Below are positions 11,139 to 23,453 of a stretch of DNA of 64,000 nt, piece by piece (positions within the stretch are counted from its first letter, which is position 1; every line of letters begins with the position of its first letter). Below the pieces are notes generated by a model. The model had not been told where the DNA came from and searched no databases. It worked only from the letters and a program-made list of their open reading frames with translations. Both the position numbers and the translations under genes were made by a program. The stretch comes from Cryptomeria japonica (Eukaryota > Streptophyta > Pinopsida > Cupressales > Cupressaceae), in the NCBI RefSeq assembly GCF_030272615.1, contig NC_081411.1, positions 825,528,397-825,592,396 of the forward strand, given 5' to 3'.

Positions 11139-11587
11139 TGTTGGTGTAAATAAATATTCATTTTTAGATATTATTACACTTACTTAAGTTAACTTAGGAT
11201 AATGCATCTCTTCATAGTTTGGATTTGAGACACTTAGGGAAGTGTGCACATAGGGATAGAGCTTGTAGGAGAAATTCCACCTTTTGTGGTCTTATTTTGC
11301 TGTTACACTCCACATTTGGTGGGTCATCCACCTCTTGTGGAATATTATATTATTTCTCCTACCTACCCTTAGTATTTCTTACCTACCCTTGTTTCTCATT
11401 GAGCCACATGTCATATTTGTGTGCTCATACATCCATATGGCCTTGCCTATATAAGCAGGCCTATATTCATTGTATTGGTTAATACAGTTGATCATTTCCA
11501 TATTGATGAGAATACAATTTGTTCTTGTCATTCTATTGTCTCTTTTTATGCTTTTCATTGTGCCCTCGATCTTGGCAAAATCCTACA
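11139..11587 (+). repeat. 5' LTR of copia J
   Basis: It starts TGTTGGTGTAAATA and ends ATCCTACA. It matches 17391-17820, but the two copies differ by several substitutions and by extra bases here near 11365-11390 (a short partly repeated ACCTACCCTT stretch). Confidence 0.95.
11448..11455 (+). promoter_or_regulatory. TATA box in J LTR
   Basis: TATATAAG sits about 140 bases before the LTR end, in the position expected of the element promoter. The same motif is kept in the 3' LTR. Confidence 0.6.
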
Positions 11588-11598
11588 TGGTATCAGAG
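11588..11598 (+). promoter_or_regulatory. Primer-binding site, initiator tRNA-Met type
   Basis: TGGTATCAGAG follows the LTR end with no spacer. Confidence 0.9.
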
Positions 11599-13051
11599 CT
11601 ATTGGGGCTTCATTGATTAGTTTTTTGGAGACACTTTGGAGTCTTCTATTTTTGGATTTGGGGATCTTCATTTTTTGGGGGCGTCATACAACAATTTGGA
11701 CATCACCGTTGAATCCGAGAGGCCGTTTCCATAAATTTCGACTATAAAGTCGACCTATTTTGGTGAGAAATTTTTTTCCCCATTTTGGCTATTATCGTAT
11801 CGATTTCGAAATTTTTTTTCAAAAAAAATTCGAAAATCAGAAAAAGGGCGATCAATTTTTTTCAAAAAATAAAAAAATAAAAAAATAAAAAAACAAATAT
11901 ATTTTTGGGGGGTCTGCAGACCCCCCCTCCCTCGTACAGTTTGTACCTGCGTGTCGCAGGTGTTGCAGGCCATGTACCTGCCGCTGACGCATACTCCCGC
12001 CGGCCGCTCCGCATGCCAAGATCCTCCTGCCACCACTGCTGCAATGTACCTCCCGCGCTGATGTCACCCGCTGCCACCACCATCGGCACCCGCCGCCACC
12101 ACCGTCGGCTGCTCACCTCTCCCTCCGGTAGCCTAGGCACTGGGCCCGCTGGTCTCTCTGGCCTCCGACGACGCCATCCTCCACCAGCGGTCACTAAACC
12201 GATGGACCCGTGTCTACCACATGGTAGGCGGTCGACCACCGTACACCCTGCATAGTGCCATGTCATCATTTGTATGGCAGCCCAGTCAACCGCACAGTCA
12301 ACAGTCCATAGAGTACGGATGCCCAATCAACAGGGAGGCGAAGTTTTCGCGATGGTCATACGGTCATCAAATTTAAGACAATGAATTGCTGATGTCAGCA
12401 CCACATCAGCAGCTTTTTGAAATTTTTTAACCCCTCTCCATTGAGCTTTTCAATTTTGCAGTCCAACTTTGAAAGGCCATATCTTGCTCATTTTTGCTCC
12501 TTTTTTGGTGCAATTTTTTTTTAAATGGGCTACAATTTCATGGTCTTCGCAGTGGTATGGTTATTTTCTAATTTTGATGCATAGGTTTTTTAGAATTTTT
12601 GGATTCTCTCAGCTGTACCTGTCCAATCCTCAATTTTGCAACTTCAAAGGCCTCGTTTGAGCTCATACGGCTTCCTTTTCAGGTGTCGTTTTATTTGAAA
12701 GTGCATATTTTTTGCCTACTTTCATAATCTATGATCAGATTTCAAAAACTTTGAGTGAAAATTTTACTTTCAGATATTGGTCTTATTTGGCCTATTAGGT
12801 ACTTGTAAATTGCTTGGATCTTAGTTAGATCTCTTGCATTATCAATTTGAGTCTCTTTTGGCCTTATTGAGGTAGTTGTAAAATTGTAAATCAGAAGTCC
12901 ACTTTGCCATTTTTTGCAAGTGGCCCATTGTATCCGCACTACTTATAAAGTGCCAAATCATCACTTTTGGGGGAGGTTCTTTGATTGAGTGAATTTGGGG
13001 GGGTGTCTTGTGTATTGTGCCTCTCTTTGTGCTCTTTCCATTTTTGTTGCA
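11599..13051 (+). other. Long leader of copia J with GC-rich island
   Basis: The leader is about 1.45 kb and has three textures: an AT-rich start with T and A runs (11760-11905), a GC-rich stretch (about 11907-12350) unlike the rest of the window, and an AT-rich end leading to gag. Frames are open on both strands in the GC-rich part, but none has a recognisable domain and their openness follows from composition. The region may hold packaging or translation signals or captured sequence. Confidence 0.6.
11907..11926. repeat. 20-bp perfect palindrome
   Basis: GGGGGGTCTGCAGACCCCCC is fully self-complementary and marks the left edge of the GC-rich part of the J leader. Confidence 0.9.
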
Positions 13052-16000
13052 ATGAGTCCTAATAAATTTCCACCTTTAACTCCACATAATTATGCATCAT
13101 GGAAAATTAAAGTATGGAGTAAATTAATGGAAAAGGGTCTCACACATTACATAGATGGAACAATAACAACACCACCTGATCCTAAGGCTGATCCAAATGC
13201 TCAATTAGAATGGCTCACAAAGAATTGCACGGCTCTTGGAACTTTACGCAAGTATGTATCAGATGACCTCATTTTTCACATTGAGAAGTGTAAAACAATC
13301 AAAGAGGCTTGGGATATGTTTCAGAAATTGTATGGTCAAGTTGATGAAATCAGAGGTTATCAGATTGACAATGAGCTCACCAACTTGGATCCCAAGAGTT
13401 TTGATACAATCCAAGATTATGTCACCAGAGAAAATGAGCTAAGAGCAAAGCTTAAGGATTGTGGAATTGACAAAAAGGATGCTCAGTTGATATTCAACTT
13501 GTTGGACAAGCTTGCACTAGAATATGTAGCAATTGTGTCTAGCTTCCAAACTCATCGTTTGACAGTGGGGAGTTCTTATGTTATGCCTTCATTTGATGCT
13601 TTCATAGAAATGTTAATATTGGAACAATCTAAGTTGTTGAACATGGGGTTTCTCAAGTCTTCAAAGTCCAAGGCTTTGGTGGCTAATCAAGGGAATCAAG
13701 GAAGTCAAGGCAAAGAGTCCAACAAGAAGAAGAAGCACTCTAAGTCTAAGCCACACCAGGAAAAAGGACAATCATCCTTTCCATCACAAGGTGATTTTTC
13801 ATCCTCTTCCAAGAAGGGGACACCACCTAAGAAGGATAAACCAACTTGTGCATATTTCAAGAAGTATGGTCATGATGAGCATCGATGCCATGCAAAGCAA
13901 GTTGATGAGTTAACCAATCTTCTTAAGAAAAACAACATCAACTTGCCATCCACCTACACAAAGAAGGATTCATCTCCTTCCTCTTCCTCACAGTCTAAGG
14001 GAAAAGGGCAAGCATTTGTGGCTACAACAGGTTCTTCACAGCAGTGGATACTTGACTCGAGTGCCTCATATCACATGGGTTCTACAAAGGAGCATTTTTC
14101 TTCAGTGGAGCCATCTAAGGTACCTCACATTTACATAGGTGATGATACACAAGTAGAGGTTGAAGGGAAAGGTTCAATTGACATGGATGATGGAACATTT
14201 GAGAATGTTCTCTATGTTCCTAACTTGTCTACCAACCTTCTCTCCATCTACCAAATCACTCACTATGGGAATGGGAAAAAGGTTGAGTTTACACCAGATT
14301 CAGTTGTGGTAAAGGAACTTGATGATGATGCCTTGGTAGCAATGGGACAAGTCAATGACAACTCAAGGCTTTATTCATTCTCCCACTTTGTGCCAAGTTC
14401 ACCTTCTAGGGCCTTACTTACTCATTCAAATTCAGAAAGTAAGCTATGGCATGAGCGGTTTGGTCACCTCAACTACCACTATCTTCAACAGCTAAGCACT
14501 AAAGACATGGTCACAGGTCTACCTCGAATCAGTTTTTCAGAGGGTGTATGTTCAGGTTGTTCCATGGGCAAGCATCCCGAAGAGAAGTTTGATAAAGGGA
14601 AAACTTGGAGAGCTTTAGAAGTTCTTCAACTTGTTCACAGTGATGTAGCAGGTCCATTTCCAACACCTTCATTTAGTAAGGCCCTCTATGTTCTTGCCTT
14701 CATTGATGACTACTCCCGCTTCACTTGGGTATACTTTCTCATTCATAAGAGTGAAGTATTTGACAGATTTCAGGACTTCAAGACTCATGTGGAGAAGCAA
14801 TCAGGGAAAGTCGTCAAGATTCTTCCCACAGATAATGGAAGGGAATATGTGAACAAAAGACTTGAGGATTTTTGTACATTTGAGGAGATTGATCTTCAGC
14901 ATTCTATAGCATACACTCCACAGCAGAATAGGGTTGCAGAATGCAAGAATAGAACTCTCAAAGAAATGGCTAGCTATATGATACATGCACGTTCTCTTGA
15001 TCCCGTCTTTTGGGCAGAGGCTATCAGTTGTGCCACACACATCCAAAATCGGGTTCCTCACAAAGCTTTGCAAGGTATTACTCCTTTTGAGGCTTGGGCT
15101 GGTAGGAAACTGATTGTGAGACATTTTAGAGTCTTTGGGTGTCTAGCATGGGCTCACATACCTCCGCAAAAATGCAAGGCATTGGAACCTCAGAGTCAGC
15201 CTTGCATATTTGTTGGATATCTTGAGGGTGTTAAGGCATATAGATTGATGGATCCAGAGACACATGAGGTGTTCATTGAGAGGAGTGTTCACTTTGAGGA
15301 AAGCTCTCCTAGCTTAGCCTCTCTACCTCCTCCACCCTCTTCCATTGTGGATAGTGATGTTAGTGATTCAGATGATGAGACTCCTTCAACTCTGACTTGC
15401 AGGGTTACACCTCCATAGGGTCCACTTGCAGTTGAGGAGCCTCGTTCTCCACCTCCACCTAGACCTCGTTGGGCTCAACAGACACTTGAGTCTGCGGGTT
15501 CTCTTTTTGGGGATCCTTCAGATACATGGAGAACTCAATCACAACATTAGGATCTTCCACATGCATTCATTGCTACCGCTTTTGATCCACAGACATTTAG
15601 GGAAGCATCAGGGGTTCCTGAGTGGGACCAAGCTATGGAGGAAGAGTATAGTTCCTTGATGAGGAACAACACATGGGATTCAGTCCATCTCCCTAAGGGG
15701 AGAAAGATGGTTTGATGTAAGTGGATCTATCAGACCAAGTTTGCATCAGATGGTAGTGTGGATAAGTATAAGGCTCGGCTTGTTGCAAAAGGTTTCTCGC
15801 AGGTTGCAGGTGTTGACTATACTAAGACCTTTGCACCCGTAGCCAAGATGAACTCCATTCATTTGACACTTGCTATTGCTACAACTCATGGTTGGGATGT
15901 ACATCAGATGGATGTGAAGAGTTCTTTTCTTCAAGGTGATCTTGATGAGGAGATTTATATGGAGCAGCCACAGGGTTTCATCCAGGATACTTCCTTGGTT

Positions 16001-17121
16001 TGCAGACTAAGGAAATCTCTCTATGGCCTTAAGCAATCCCCCAGGGCTTGGTATGCCAAGATGGATTCCTTTCTTCTCTCCGTAGGGTTCACCAGGTGTC
16101 ATTCTGATCCGAATGTCTACATTTTGTGACAGGATGACTCTCACTTGATACTTGTGCTCTATGTTGATGACTTGATCATTACAGGGAGTACTTCATCCAT
16201 CATTAGCAGGGTCAAATCTGCTTTGCATGACAGATTTTCTATGACTAACTTGGGTCTTTTGCACTACTTTCTTGGGATAGAGATTTCACAGTCACCTTCT
16301 GAGATTACGCTATCGCAGCCCAAGTATGCTCTTGATCTACTTGCATGCTTTCATATGGCTGATTGTATGCCTGCCCCGACTCCCTTTCTTTCAGGAGTCA
16401 AGCTTGAGGCTCAGTGTTCTTCTCCACTAGTTGATGCCACTTTGTATCATCAGCTTGTGGGTAGTCTCATCTACTTGACTCATACACGCCCTGATATTTC
16501 ATTTGCAGTTGGCATGGTTTCCCGCTTCATACAGGAACCACATGAGCTTCATTAGAAAGTTGCCAAACGCATCCTTCATTACATCTAGGGTACACATCAC
16601 TATGGGATTCACTATGCAGCAGGCACAAGACTTCATCTGGTTGGTTACACAGACTGCGATTGGGCTGGCGATCTTGATGATCGTAAGTCTACTTCTGGTT
16701 ACAGTTTTCACCTTGGTTCAGGCCCCATTTGTTGGTAGAGAAAGAAGCAACATGCTATTGCTCTCTCTTCGACTGAGGCTGAGTATCGAAGCACTATTAA
16801 CACAACGACTGAGACCATTTGGCTCCAGCAGATCCTCACAAAGTTTGGATTCACCACTCCACGGCTGACAGTTCTACATTGTGACAATCAGAGTGCTATT
16901 GTGATCTCGAAGAACCCGGTCCAGCACCAGCGACCAAACACATTGAGATTCATATGCACTATATCCGAGAGCTCATCCAGGAGCAGGTCATTGATTTGCA
17001 GTATTGTCCTATAGCAGAGCAGGTTGCTGACATATTCACCAAACCTTTCATTGAGAGTAAGTTCCAGTAGTTGCAAGCTCTCTTGGGGGTGCGGGATGTG
17101 TCATTAGGAGGGGTTAGCTAA
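13052..17121 (+). pseudogene. Copia gag-pol polyprotein of J, stop-interrupted
   Basis: I choose the ATG at 13052 (MSPNKF) because the copia gag homology starts there; an in-frame ATG at 12989 also exists. Domains in order are gag; a zinc knuckle near 13845 whose second Cys is Phe (CAYFKK...GHDEHRC); a protease with LDSSAS where DSG is expected (near 14055); an integrase with the His-Cys part (WHERFGHL, CSGC) and core (HSDVAGPF, TDNGREY, VAECKNRT); a reverse transcriptase with YVDD at 16160-16171; and RNase H ending VADIFTKPF. In-frame stops lie at 15416, 15548, 15714, 16126, 16553 and near 16585. A frameshift near 16930 moves the RNase H end to another frame, closing at 17119-17121. The damaged knuckle and protease also argue against activity. 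Confidence 0.95.
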
Positions 17122-17390
17122 CTTCTTCTTCCTCTCTTATGGGGGGGACTTTTTCCTCTTTGAGGTTTTGTCCTTCTTCTTTGAGAATCTTTTGTACATT
17201 CATCTCTCTTTTGGGAGGGAGTTTTTTCCCATTGGGTTTTCTCCCTTTCTCCGTTTGTGAGAGATTGCATTGCATAGTTTTGCTTGCATTTGCATATTGT
17301 ACATGGGTACCTATCATGGCCTCGTTGCCGGGACCCATCTTGCATTGTTGACTTGAGTCTTCATTCCCCTAAGTTGCACTTAAGGGGGGG
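17122..17390 (+). other. 3' noncoding region and PPT of J
   Basis: The region is pyrimidine-rich (CTTCTTCTTCC-like runs) and ends in the purine tract TAAGGGGGGG at 17381-17390, which abuts the 3' LTR. Confidence 0.8.
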
Positions 17391-17820
17391 TGTTTGTGTA
17401 AATAAATATTCATTTTTGGATATTATTACACTTACTTAAGTTAACTTAGGATAATGCATCTCTTCATAGTTTGGATTTGAGACACTTAGGGAAGTGTGCA
17501 CATAGGGATAGAGCTTGTAGGAGAAATTCCACCTTTTGTGGTCTTATTTTGCTGTTATACTCCACATTTGGTGGGTCATCCACCTCTTGTGGAATATTAT
17601 ATTATTTCTCCTACCTACCCTTTTTTTCTCATTGAGCCACATGTCATATTTGTGTGCTCATACATCCATATGGCCTTGCCTATATAAGCAGGCCTATATT
17701 CATTGTATTGGTTAATCCAGTTGATCATTTGCATATTGATGAGAATACAGTTTGTTCTTGTCATTCTATTGTCTCTTTTTATGCTTTTCATTGTGCCCTT
17801 GATCTTGGCAAAATCCTACA
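17391..17820 (+). repeat. 3' LTR of copia J
   Basis: It starts TGTTTGTGTAAATA and ends ATCCTACA, followed by ACCCC. It is about 19 bases shorter than the 5' copy. Confidence 0.95.
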
Positions 17821-17825
17821 ACCCC

Positions 17826-20100
17826 AAACACCCTTGTCCAAGTGAATGTTTATGAGCTTCAAAGAGGCCCTCTATGTTTAAGTCTTAATACTTTTCTACC
17901 TTCAATCTCTGTCAAAAGCCCGTAGTTGAACTTGAATTTTCACACAAAAGGAGAAAAATGGTGTTTGGAGGCTATATAGGGGTTTTCCTTAGTCAAATCC
18001 CAAGTTCGGACTCAACCCTACAACTATGATTAATTGGAAATACAAATTTTAATTGAAATGATCTTATACCTTCAATTGATGATGCAATGTTCTTAGAACA
18101 AGTCCTTCGTGTGTTGATGTAATAACATGATAAATCATCATAAAATCCATCATGAAATCATAATTGGAACATAGCTTATTAACAATTTTTCTTTTTACCT
18201 TTAGTTCTAAGGAGACACACGACACCAGACTTATGGGATTGATAGCCTAGAACATGAAATCAAAACTATCAATAGAATAAAGACAAGAAAACATAACAGA
18301 ACAAGGATATACAAATCCTTCTACTCTTTCAACTCCACTAAACTCGAGAGGGTAATCCTATTGTAGGTCTAAATATAATGAACTCTTGACAAACTTGATA
18401 GCAGACCTATATTAAAGTGGATGGTTCTTAGATGTAAAATTATGGGTGTTTCATATTTGACTTAAGTACATGCATAATCTCATTTGCCATGCTAGTTTGT
18501 TGAGAACAAAACTACTTCTACTCCTACTCCTACCAACAGAAGGAAATGATATTCAAAATATTCAGAATCTGAAAACTGGGTACAAAGACCATGACCAATG
18601 CCTTCCTTAGGGCAATAGAGTCAACCTACAACATGCAAACATCCTACCCAAATAGATAAAACCCTAACCAATTAGTTCATTATATTAATGCATTACATTA
18701 AAATCCTTCATTCTGGCTTTATTGCAGCTATCCTTATTTATCATTCACATACATAGCACTATTCATTTGACCTGTTTAATTTCTTCCTTGAAGAGAAGCA
18801 AAAACAAGACAAACACCAAAACTTGTAGGGACAAAATAAAAGATCATTGATTTTCATAAAATGGTGCTCATACATAAAGGAGACAATTACAAAATAACAC
18901 TTAAAACTTTCTTGCAATATAGCTAAGAGATATTTAAAAAGTACTAAAATAGTTACAAGTTGAAAATATCATCTAACTACTCTATCTTTGGATTGTACAT
19001 CAAAGTCTTTCTTCCAAAAAATTACTCAGGATTTTTACATCGGAATCCCCAAAATGAGGAGAAGAGAAAACTATATAGACAAAGAGGAAACCCTAAAAGA
19101 AACCCTAAAGGAAACCAAATAATGACACTTGGCTTCCCCTTTTTTGATCTTCAATATTTTAAGTATACACTTTCTCTTCTCCAATTTTCCCTTAATATGC
19201 ATCTTTCATCTGCTTGTGACACCTAGAAAATCTGGGAAAAGTCCTTGCACTCACACACTTTGTCTCTCCCATTCTTGCACACAAAAAAATGTCTTATCCA
19301 ACCTCACACATTTGTTATGACAAACTAATTTGTCTTTTTTTTAATCATTCCCTTTTCCTTGTAACTAAATTTCCTTCTGTGGTATCCCCTTTTCTCTGTA
19401 TGCAGCTTCCATATTCCCTTTAACTAAAAATGGAAATCCTCTTTAGTGGCTACAAATGCTTTGTCACTTTCTGCATCTTCATTCCTTTATTGTGACAAAG
19501 AATTTTTTCCTTGTTTGTCTTTCTTTTTTATCTACGTTTTGGAGGTATTTTATTTTTCTCATCATTTGAGCACACTATTTAGTCACAATTTGACAGAATC
19601 ACATTTTTCCTTCTTATGTAAATAATTTTCAAGTTTGTTGAAATGCCATATTGTTGTAATCTGCTCCTTAGTAAAAAATAACCACCTCCAGATGAAAACA
19701 ACTTGCCTCCTTTTCAGAATCATTTACATATGCACTTGAACTCCTTATTGTAGAGTGTTATTTCCCAATTCATTTTTCACTTGAAGTGTTTTGAAAATAT
19801 TTCACCTTGCTAAAAATTTATTTATCGCATTTTACTTTTCATCCAAACCTAGGTGAAAAATGAACTCCGCATTCTAAGTGAATACTCTACCTTTATTCTA
19901 CAACTTTACTTACCCCTAACCTTTTTTGAAAACACTTCACATATAATACAAATATAGTCACAATTATGCCTATTTTGTTGGGAAAAATGGTGTCTCAACC
20001 TTGCATTTTGAACATGAAATGTGCAAAATTCTCTGTGAAGCTTCTGGTTGGCTAGGTAAGTATTCTGGTAAAGTTATGTCGCAAGATCACAACTAGTTTT
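17826..20100. other. Unassigned AT-rich sequence
   Basis: I see no gene, LTR end or PBS. Short open frames near 18960-19320 have no domain; they include a repeated AAACCCTAAA-like stretch near 19090-19115, which may be chance. Confidence 0.4.
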
Positions 20101-20105
20101 GAAGA

Positions 20106-21753
20106 TGTAGCGTCGTAAATTGTATGCACTTGCTAGGGTGGTACAATTTCACACCTAGTTTAGCATCCGCCTTGGTGCATTTTACATTTTGCATTGCATT
20201 TCTCCTTTAGCACTTAATTAATCAAATTAATTAGGTCTAAGGTCCTATTTCATCATCCTTCACATCATAAAGTCGGGCCCTTTCATTAAAGTGTGCCCCT
20301 TTTCATGTTATTCCTCCAATACATCATTTAATCAAAAACCCTAATTAAGTCCTATTTTGAACTTGGGGGCTTGATTTCGGGGGTCAAAACATTTTGAAAT
20401 CACCTATAACTTCAGGATTCTCTCTAAAATCATCATATCTGACGGCCCTGAAAATTTGGTGAAAAGTTGTCAGGACCGTGGTGCCCGGAGTGCACACAAT
20501 CCCGGACATTTTTCTCGAAATTTTAGGAGCACAATCCAATCATAAAATAAAGCTTAACCCCAAGAAATTGGCAGGATATTCAATCTCTAGGTTGGCCAAA
20601 AGTTGGAATTAAGACCTAGGGTTTCATACATAAGAGCTCTCTTTCTTCATTGGAAAGGATCCGAATTTTGTTTTCAGGAACCTCATATGCAGTGAAAGAG
20701 CAGATCTTTGAAGACTTCAACAACATTCAACATCCCTCTATCAAGCATTTATCAATTCCATTCATCCATTTAGGGCTTGGAAGACATTGAAGAACAATAG
20801 GAGATTACCGACAGAAGATTGGCTTGTAACTCTCCCTTGGGGGTTGGGTATGATTTCATGTCTTTGCATAAGCTTCAATATATCATTTATTCATGCTTTA
20901 GATCACTTTGCATCTTGATTTAGATCATTTACATTATCATTTACAAGCAATTAGGGTTTACTTTCTAGGTTGCTCTAGTTTGCTTACTTGCATTTTAGAT
21001 CTTGCACACACACAAGGTCTGCACACACATTACTTTTACAATACAACTTTGCTATTCGTGGAGGTGGAAATCACTGAAGTGGGGGTTTGACTAAGGCAAA
21101 ACCCTATATAGCCACCCAAACACCTTTTTCAGATACAAGTGCAGGTTTCGGGACTTGGACGATGCCACAGGTTGTAGATCTGGGAAAAGCAGGTCGAGAC
21201 AGCACTCCACACCAAATTGCAGAGCAAAAGACTAGGACAAGGGCGTGGGGTGCCCTGGTCCTACCAGGACAGGGGTGCTAGGTGCCCTGGTCCCTGGGAC
21301 AGAGGCACTGGGTGCCCTAGTCCTCCTGACAGACAGCATTTCCGACAGTTTTCCAGAGTGCAAACGACAGTTTCAGGTGCAGTTTCCAGGACAGAATCAG
21401 GACAGTGGCACCCGCGCCCCCGTCCCGAACATTTTCAATCAAATTTTGACTTCAGGTACATATCTACATTCTTTTCTTGTCCTTGTGTTTGCAGCTTTCC
21501 ATTGTTTAAGTTCAATTCTGCAATCTTGTTATTAGTTCATACTTGCATTTTAGGGTTAGGAATTGAACTTGCATAATCTTACCTTTCAATTTCAACAAAG
21601 GAATAGAAATCCTAATAGGTAGCCCATGGCTCTCTCTTTCACAAAAATAAGTAGCCAATTGTGTGATACCTCTAGGCTCTTTCATATTCTGTAATGTGTG
21701 TCAAAAGGTAGGATTAGGGCATGTTAACCTAGTCTCGCTTTTTCCCCCACACA
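20106..21753 (+). mobile_element. Solo gypsy LTR related to element I
   Basis: It starts TGTAGCGTCG, the same start type as element I (TGTAGCGTCC), and ends CCCACACA. GAAGA flanks both sides (20101-20105 and 21754-21758). It carries a three-unit palindromic repeat (21235-21323) and a GGACCGTG block (20473) shared with element I. No internal sequence is present, so it is a recombination product. Confidence 0.9.
21235..21323 (+). repeat. Three 27-bp near-palindromic units in solo gypsy LTR
   Basis: Units at 21235-21261, 21267-21293 and 21297-21323 each begin GGAC and end CCTGGTCC or CCTAGTCC, so each can fold on itself. The same array occurs in the LTRs of element I. Confidence 0.8.
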
Positions 21754-21758
21754 GAAGA

Positions 21759-22470
21759 TATTAAATTTTTCAATTTGGAGGGATGCAATGAAGGTTTAAA
21801 TTTAATTTTAAGGACTTTAGAGGCCCCGTAATGCCCTAAAAAAGTGGGCATAAGTGGTATAGCATCTTATGAGGCATATAGCACTTTGCAAGCTTTCTGA
21901 TGCTTCAAATGGTTCGTCAATAGGACACACGATTCTCAAGTTATGGCCTCCAAAACTTTGTACTCTTGAAATAGGAAATATAAAATGTATCGAACACATA
22001 AATGAGTTGTAAAAGGGAAGGACACATGTTGATGCATGTTTTGACACATCATAAGGCATCTAGATTGGAGATAAGGTCAGCTATACCTTATTGGGTAGTT
22101 TTAGCCCATGGTTTTGTAATACCATTTGACAGTCTTGTATTGTATCTCCTATATATGAGGTGCATGAGATAGAGGTAGTGTGTAAGAGTCTTATGGCAAT
22201 TGAGTTACCTCTGAGTCTCTGATTAGGGGTACTCATGTGAAAATATTACTCTGTAAGTATATTATAATCTATTACTAATTGCTGAATAATATATTGAGAT
22301 GCTTTTGGAGTGTGAGGTTTTTCTCCTGAAAGGGTTTTCCCCACATAAATCACTATGTTATGGTATGCATGATATTATGTCTATTTATGTTAAATTTTTG
22401 TAATGACTATAACAATTTGAAAAACTTTTTGCATTATCCTCCTCTCAAGGTTAGTGTAGGAAGTTGTTCC
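21759..22470 (+). other. Possible decayed LTR
   Basis: The stretch has an LTR-like order: a TATATATGAGG box near 22150, then GAGGTTTTTCTCC and GGGTTTTCCCC like the R-U5 part of other copia LTRs here, and a CCTCCTCTCAAGG end near 22440-22455. I cannot find clear TG/CA ends or a TSD. Confidence 0.35.
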
Positions 22471-23448
22471 ACTACTTAACTTCCTTACATATTTGAACCT
22501 TGTATTCATTCTGGCCATCATAATCTTCTTTCAAAGTCCCAGTATTCCCTTCTTACTGTGTTCTCATACAGTAGTTGCATTTGTACTATCCAATTCTTTG
22601 CAATACAACTCAACACATAAGTGCAGACATTATGATCCCAAGAATAATTATCGTTGATGCAACATAAACACATTCAACTAGTCATTCCATAAAATAGTCC
22701 TCAAGTTTGCATATTTGCTGCCATAAACAACTTTTCTACTTAGAATTATCAAATTTATATTTGTTCTCTAAACTTCCGCAAACAATGATTTTTTCATCTT
22801 GAATCCCTGATGAGTTGAGACATTGGCATATTTTTATCCTTAGAACTCTTGAGCTTTTTTCATATTTTGATTTACATAGTAGTAATGATGTATCAAAAGT
22901 TTACTATATGTATTTCAGATGTTAGCCTGAACCTATTAAAACATGTTTTGTCTTTGCCAGTTTACTCCTGCAGCCATGTCATTCATTCATGTTGCCATGC
23001 GGATTGTTTAGGGCAATATCATGTGTGAAATTAATAGATGTCCTGATTAAATAAAATATGTAGGTATGTTCTTGTATGTTATTTCTTTTGAAGTGTGGGG
23101 AATAAATGATGTTGAGGTGGAAGCTCGCCTATCACGCCAGTTGCAGGAAGAGATATTTAAGAAGATGACTGAAAGATCGAACAACAAAAGTGTTGAAAAG
23201 TTTAAGGAATGGCATAGGAGAAGCAATCACGTGATATTATTGATGTCTAACTCAAGTGGACATTGGTGTTGTAAATACCGCCATAGTATGTTATGACTGT
23301 GGTTTGGTTTAGATCCGCATTTTCTGTAGCTTAACTCCAGCTATCTCCTTTCTCAATTATTTATCTGCCTCTTCTCTTCGGTGTGACCTATGTTGTCTAA
23401 AGTAGATGATTTCTTTTAAAATAAGCTCTTCATCTCTTCTCAGAGGTT
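22471..23448. other. Unassigned sequence containing one exon-like frame
   Basis: Most of the stretch looks like intron or intergenic DNA. A frame at 23066-23296 encodes a charged helix-like segment (DVEVEARLSRQLQEEIF, ERSNNKSVEKFKEWHRRSN) that reads like real protein and may be a relic exon. I do not recognise the family and cannot set splice sites. Confidence 0.3.
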
Positions 23449-23453
23449 ACATA

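Larger units (their letters stand above)
11139..17820 (+). mobile_element. Full-length copia retrotransposon J
   Basis: The element has 5' LTR 11139-11587, PBS 11588, leader, gag-pol 13052-17121, PPT 17382-17390 and 3' LTR 17391-17820. It is flanked by ACCCT (11134-11138) and ACCCC (17821-17825), a TSD with one mismatch. The polyprotein has several stops and at least one frameshift, so it is not autonomous now. Its LTRs are unrelated in sequence to those of A-H and lack the C-tract. Confidence 0.95.

Noticed and set aside
11862-12326. Overlapping 100-150 codon frames on both strands in the J leader
   Set aside because: Open frames on both strands at once follow from GC-rich composition; Arg/Pro-rich translations have no recognisable domain.
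18960-19320. Two overlapping frames of 60-90 codons
   Set aside because: There is no recognisable domain and composition follows the local AT-rich, CT-rich DNA.
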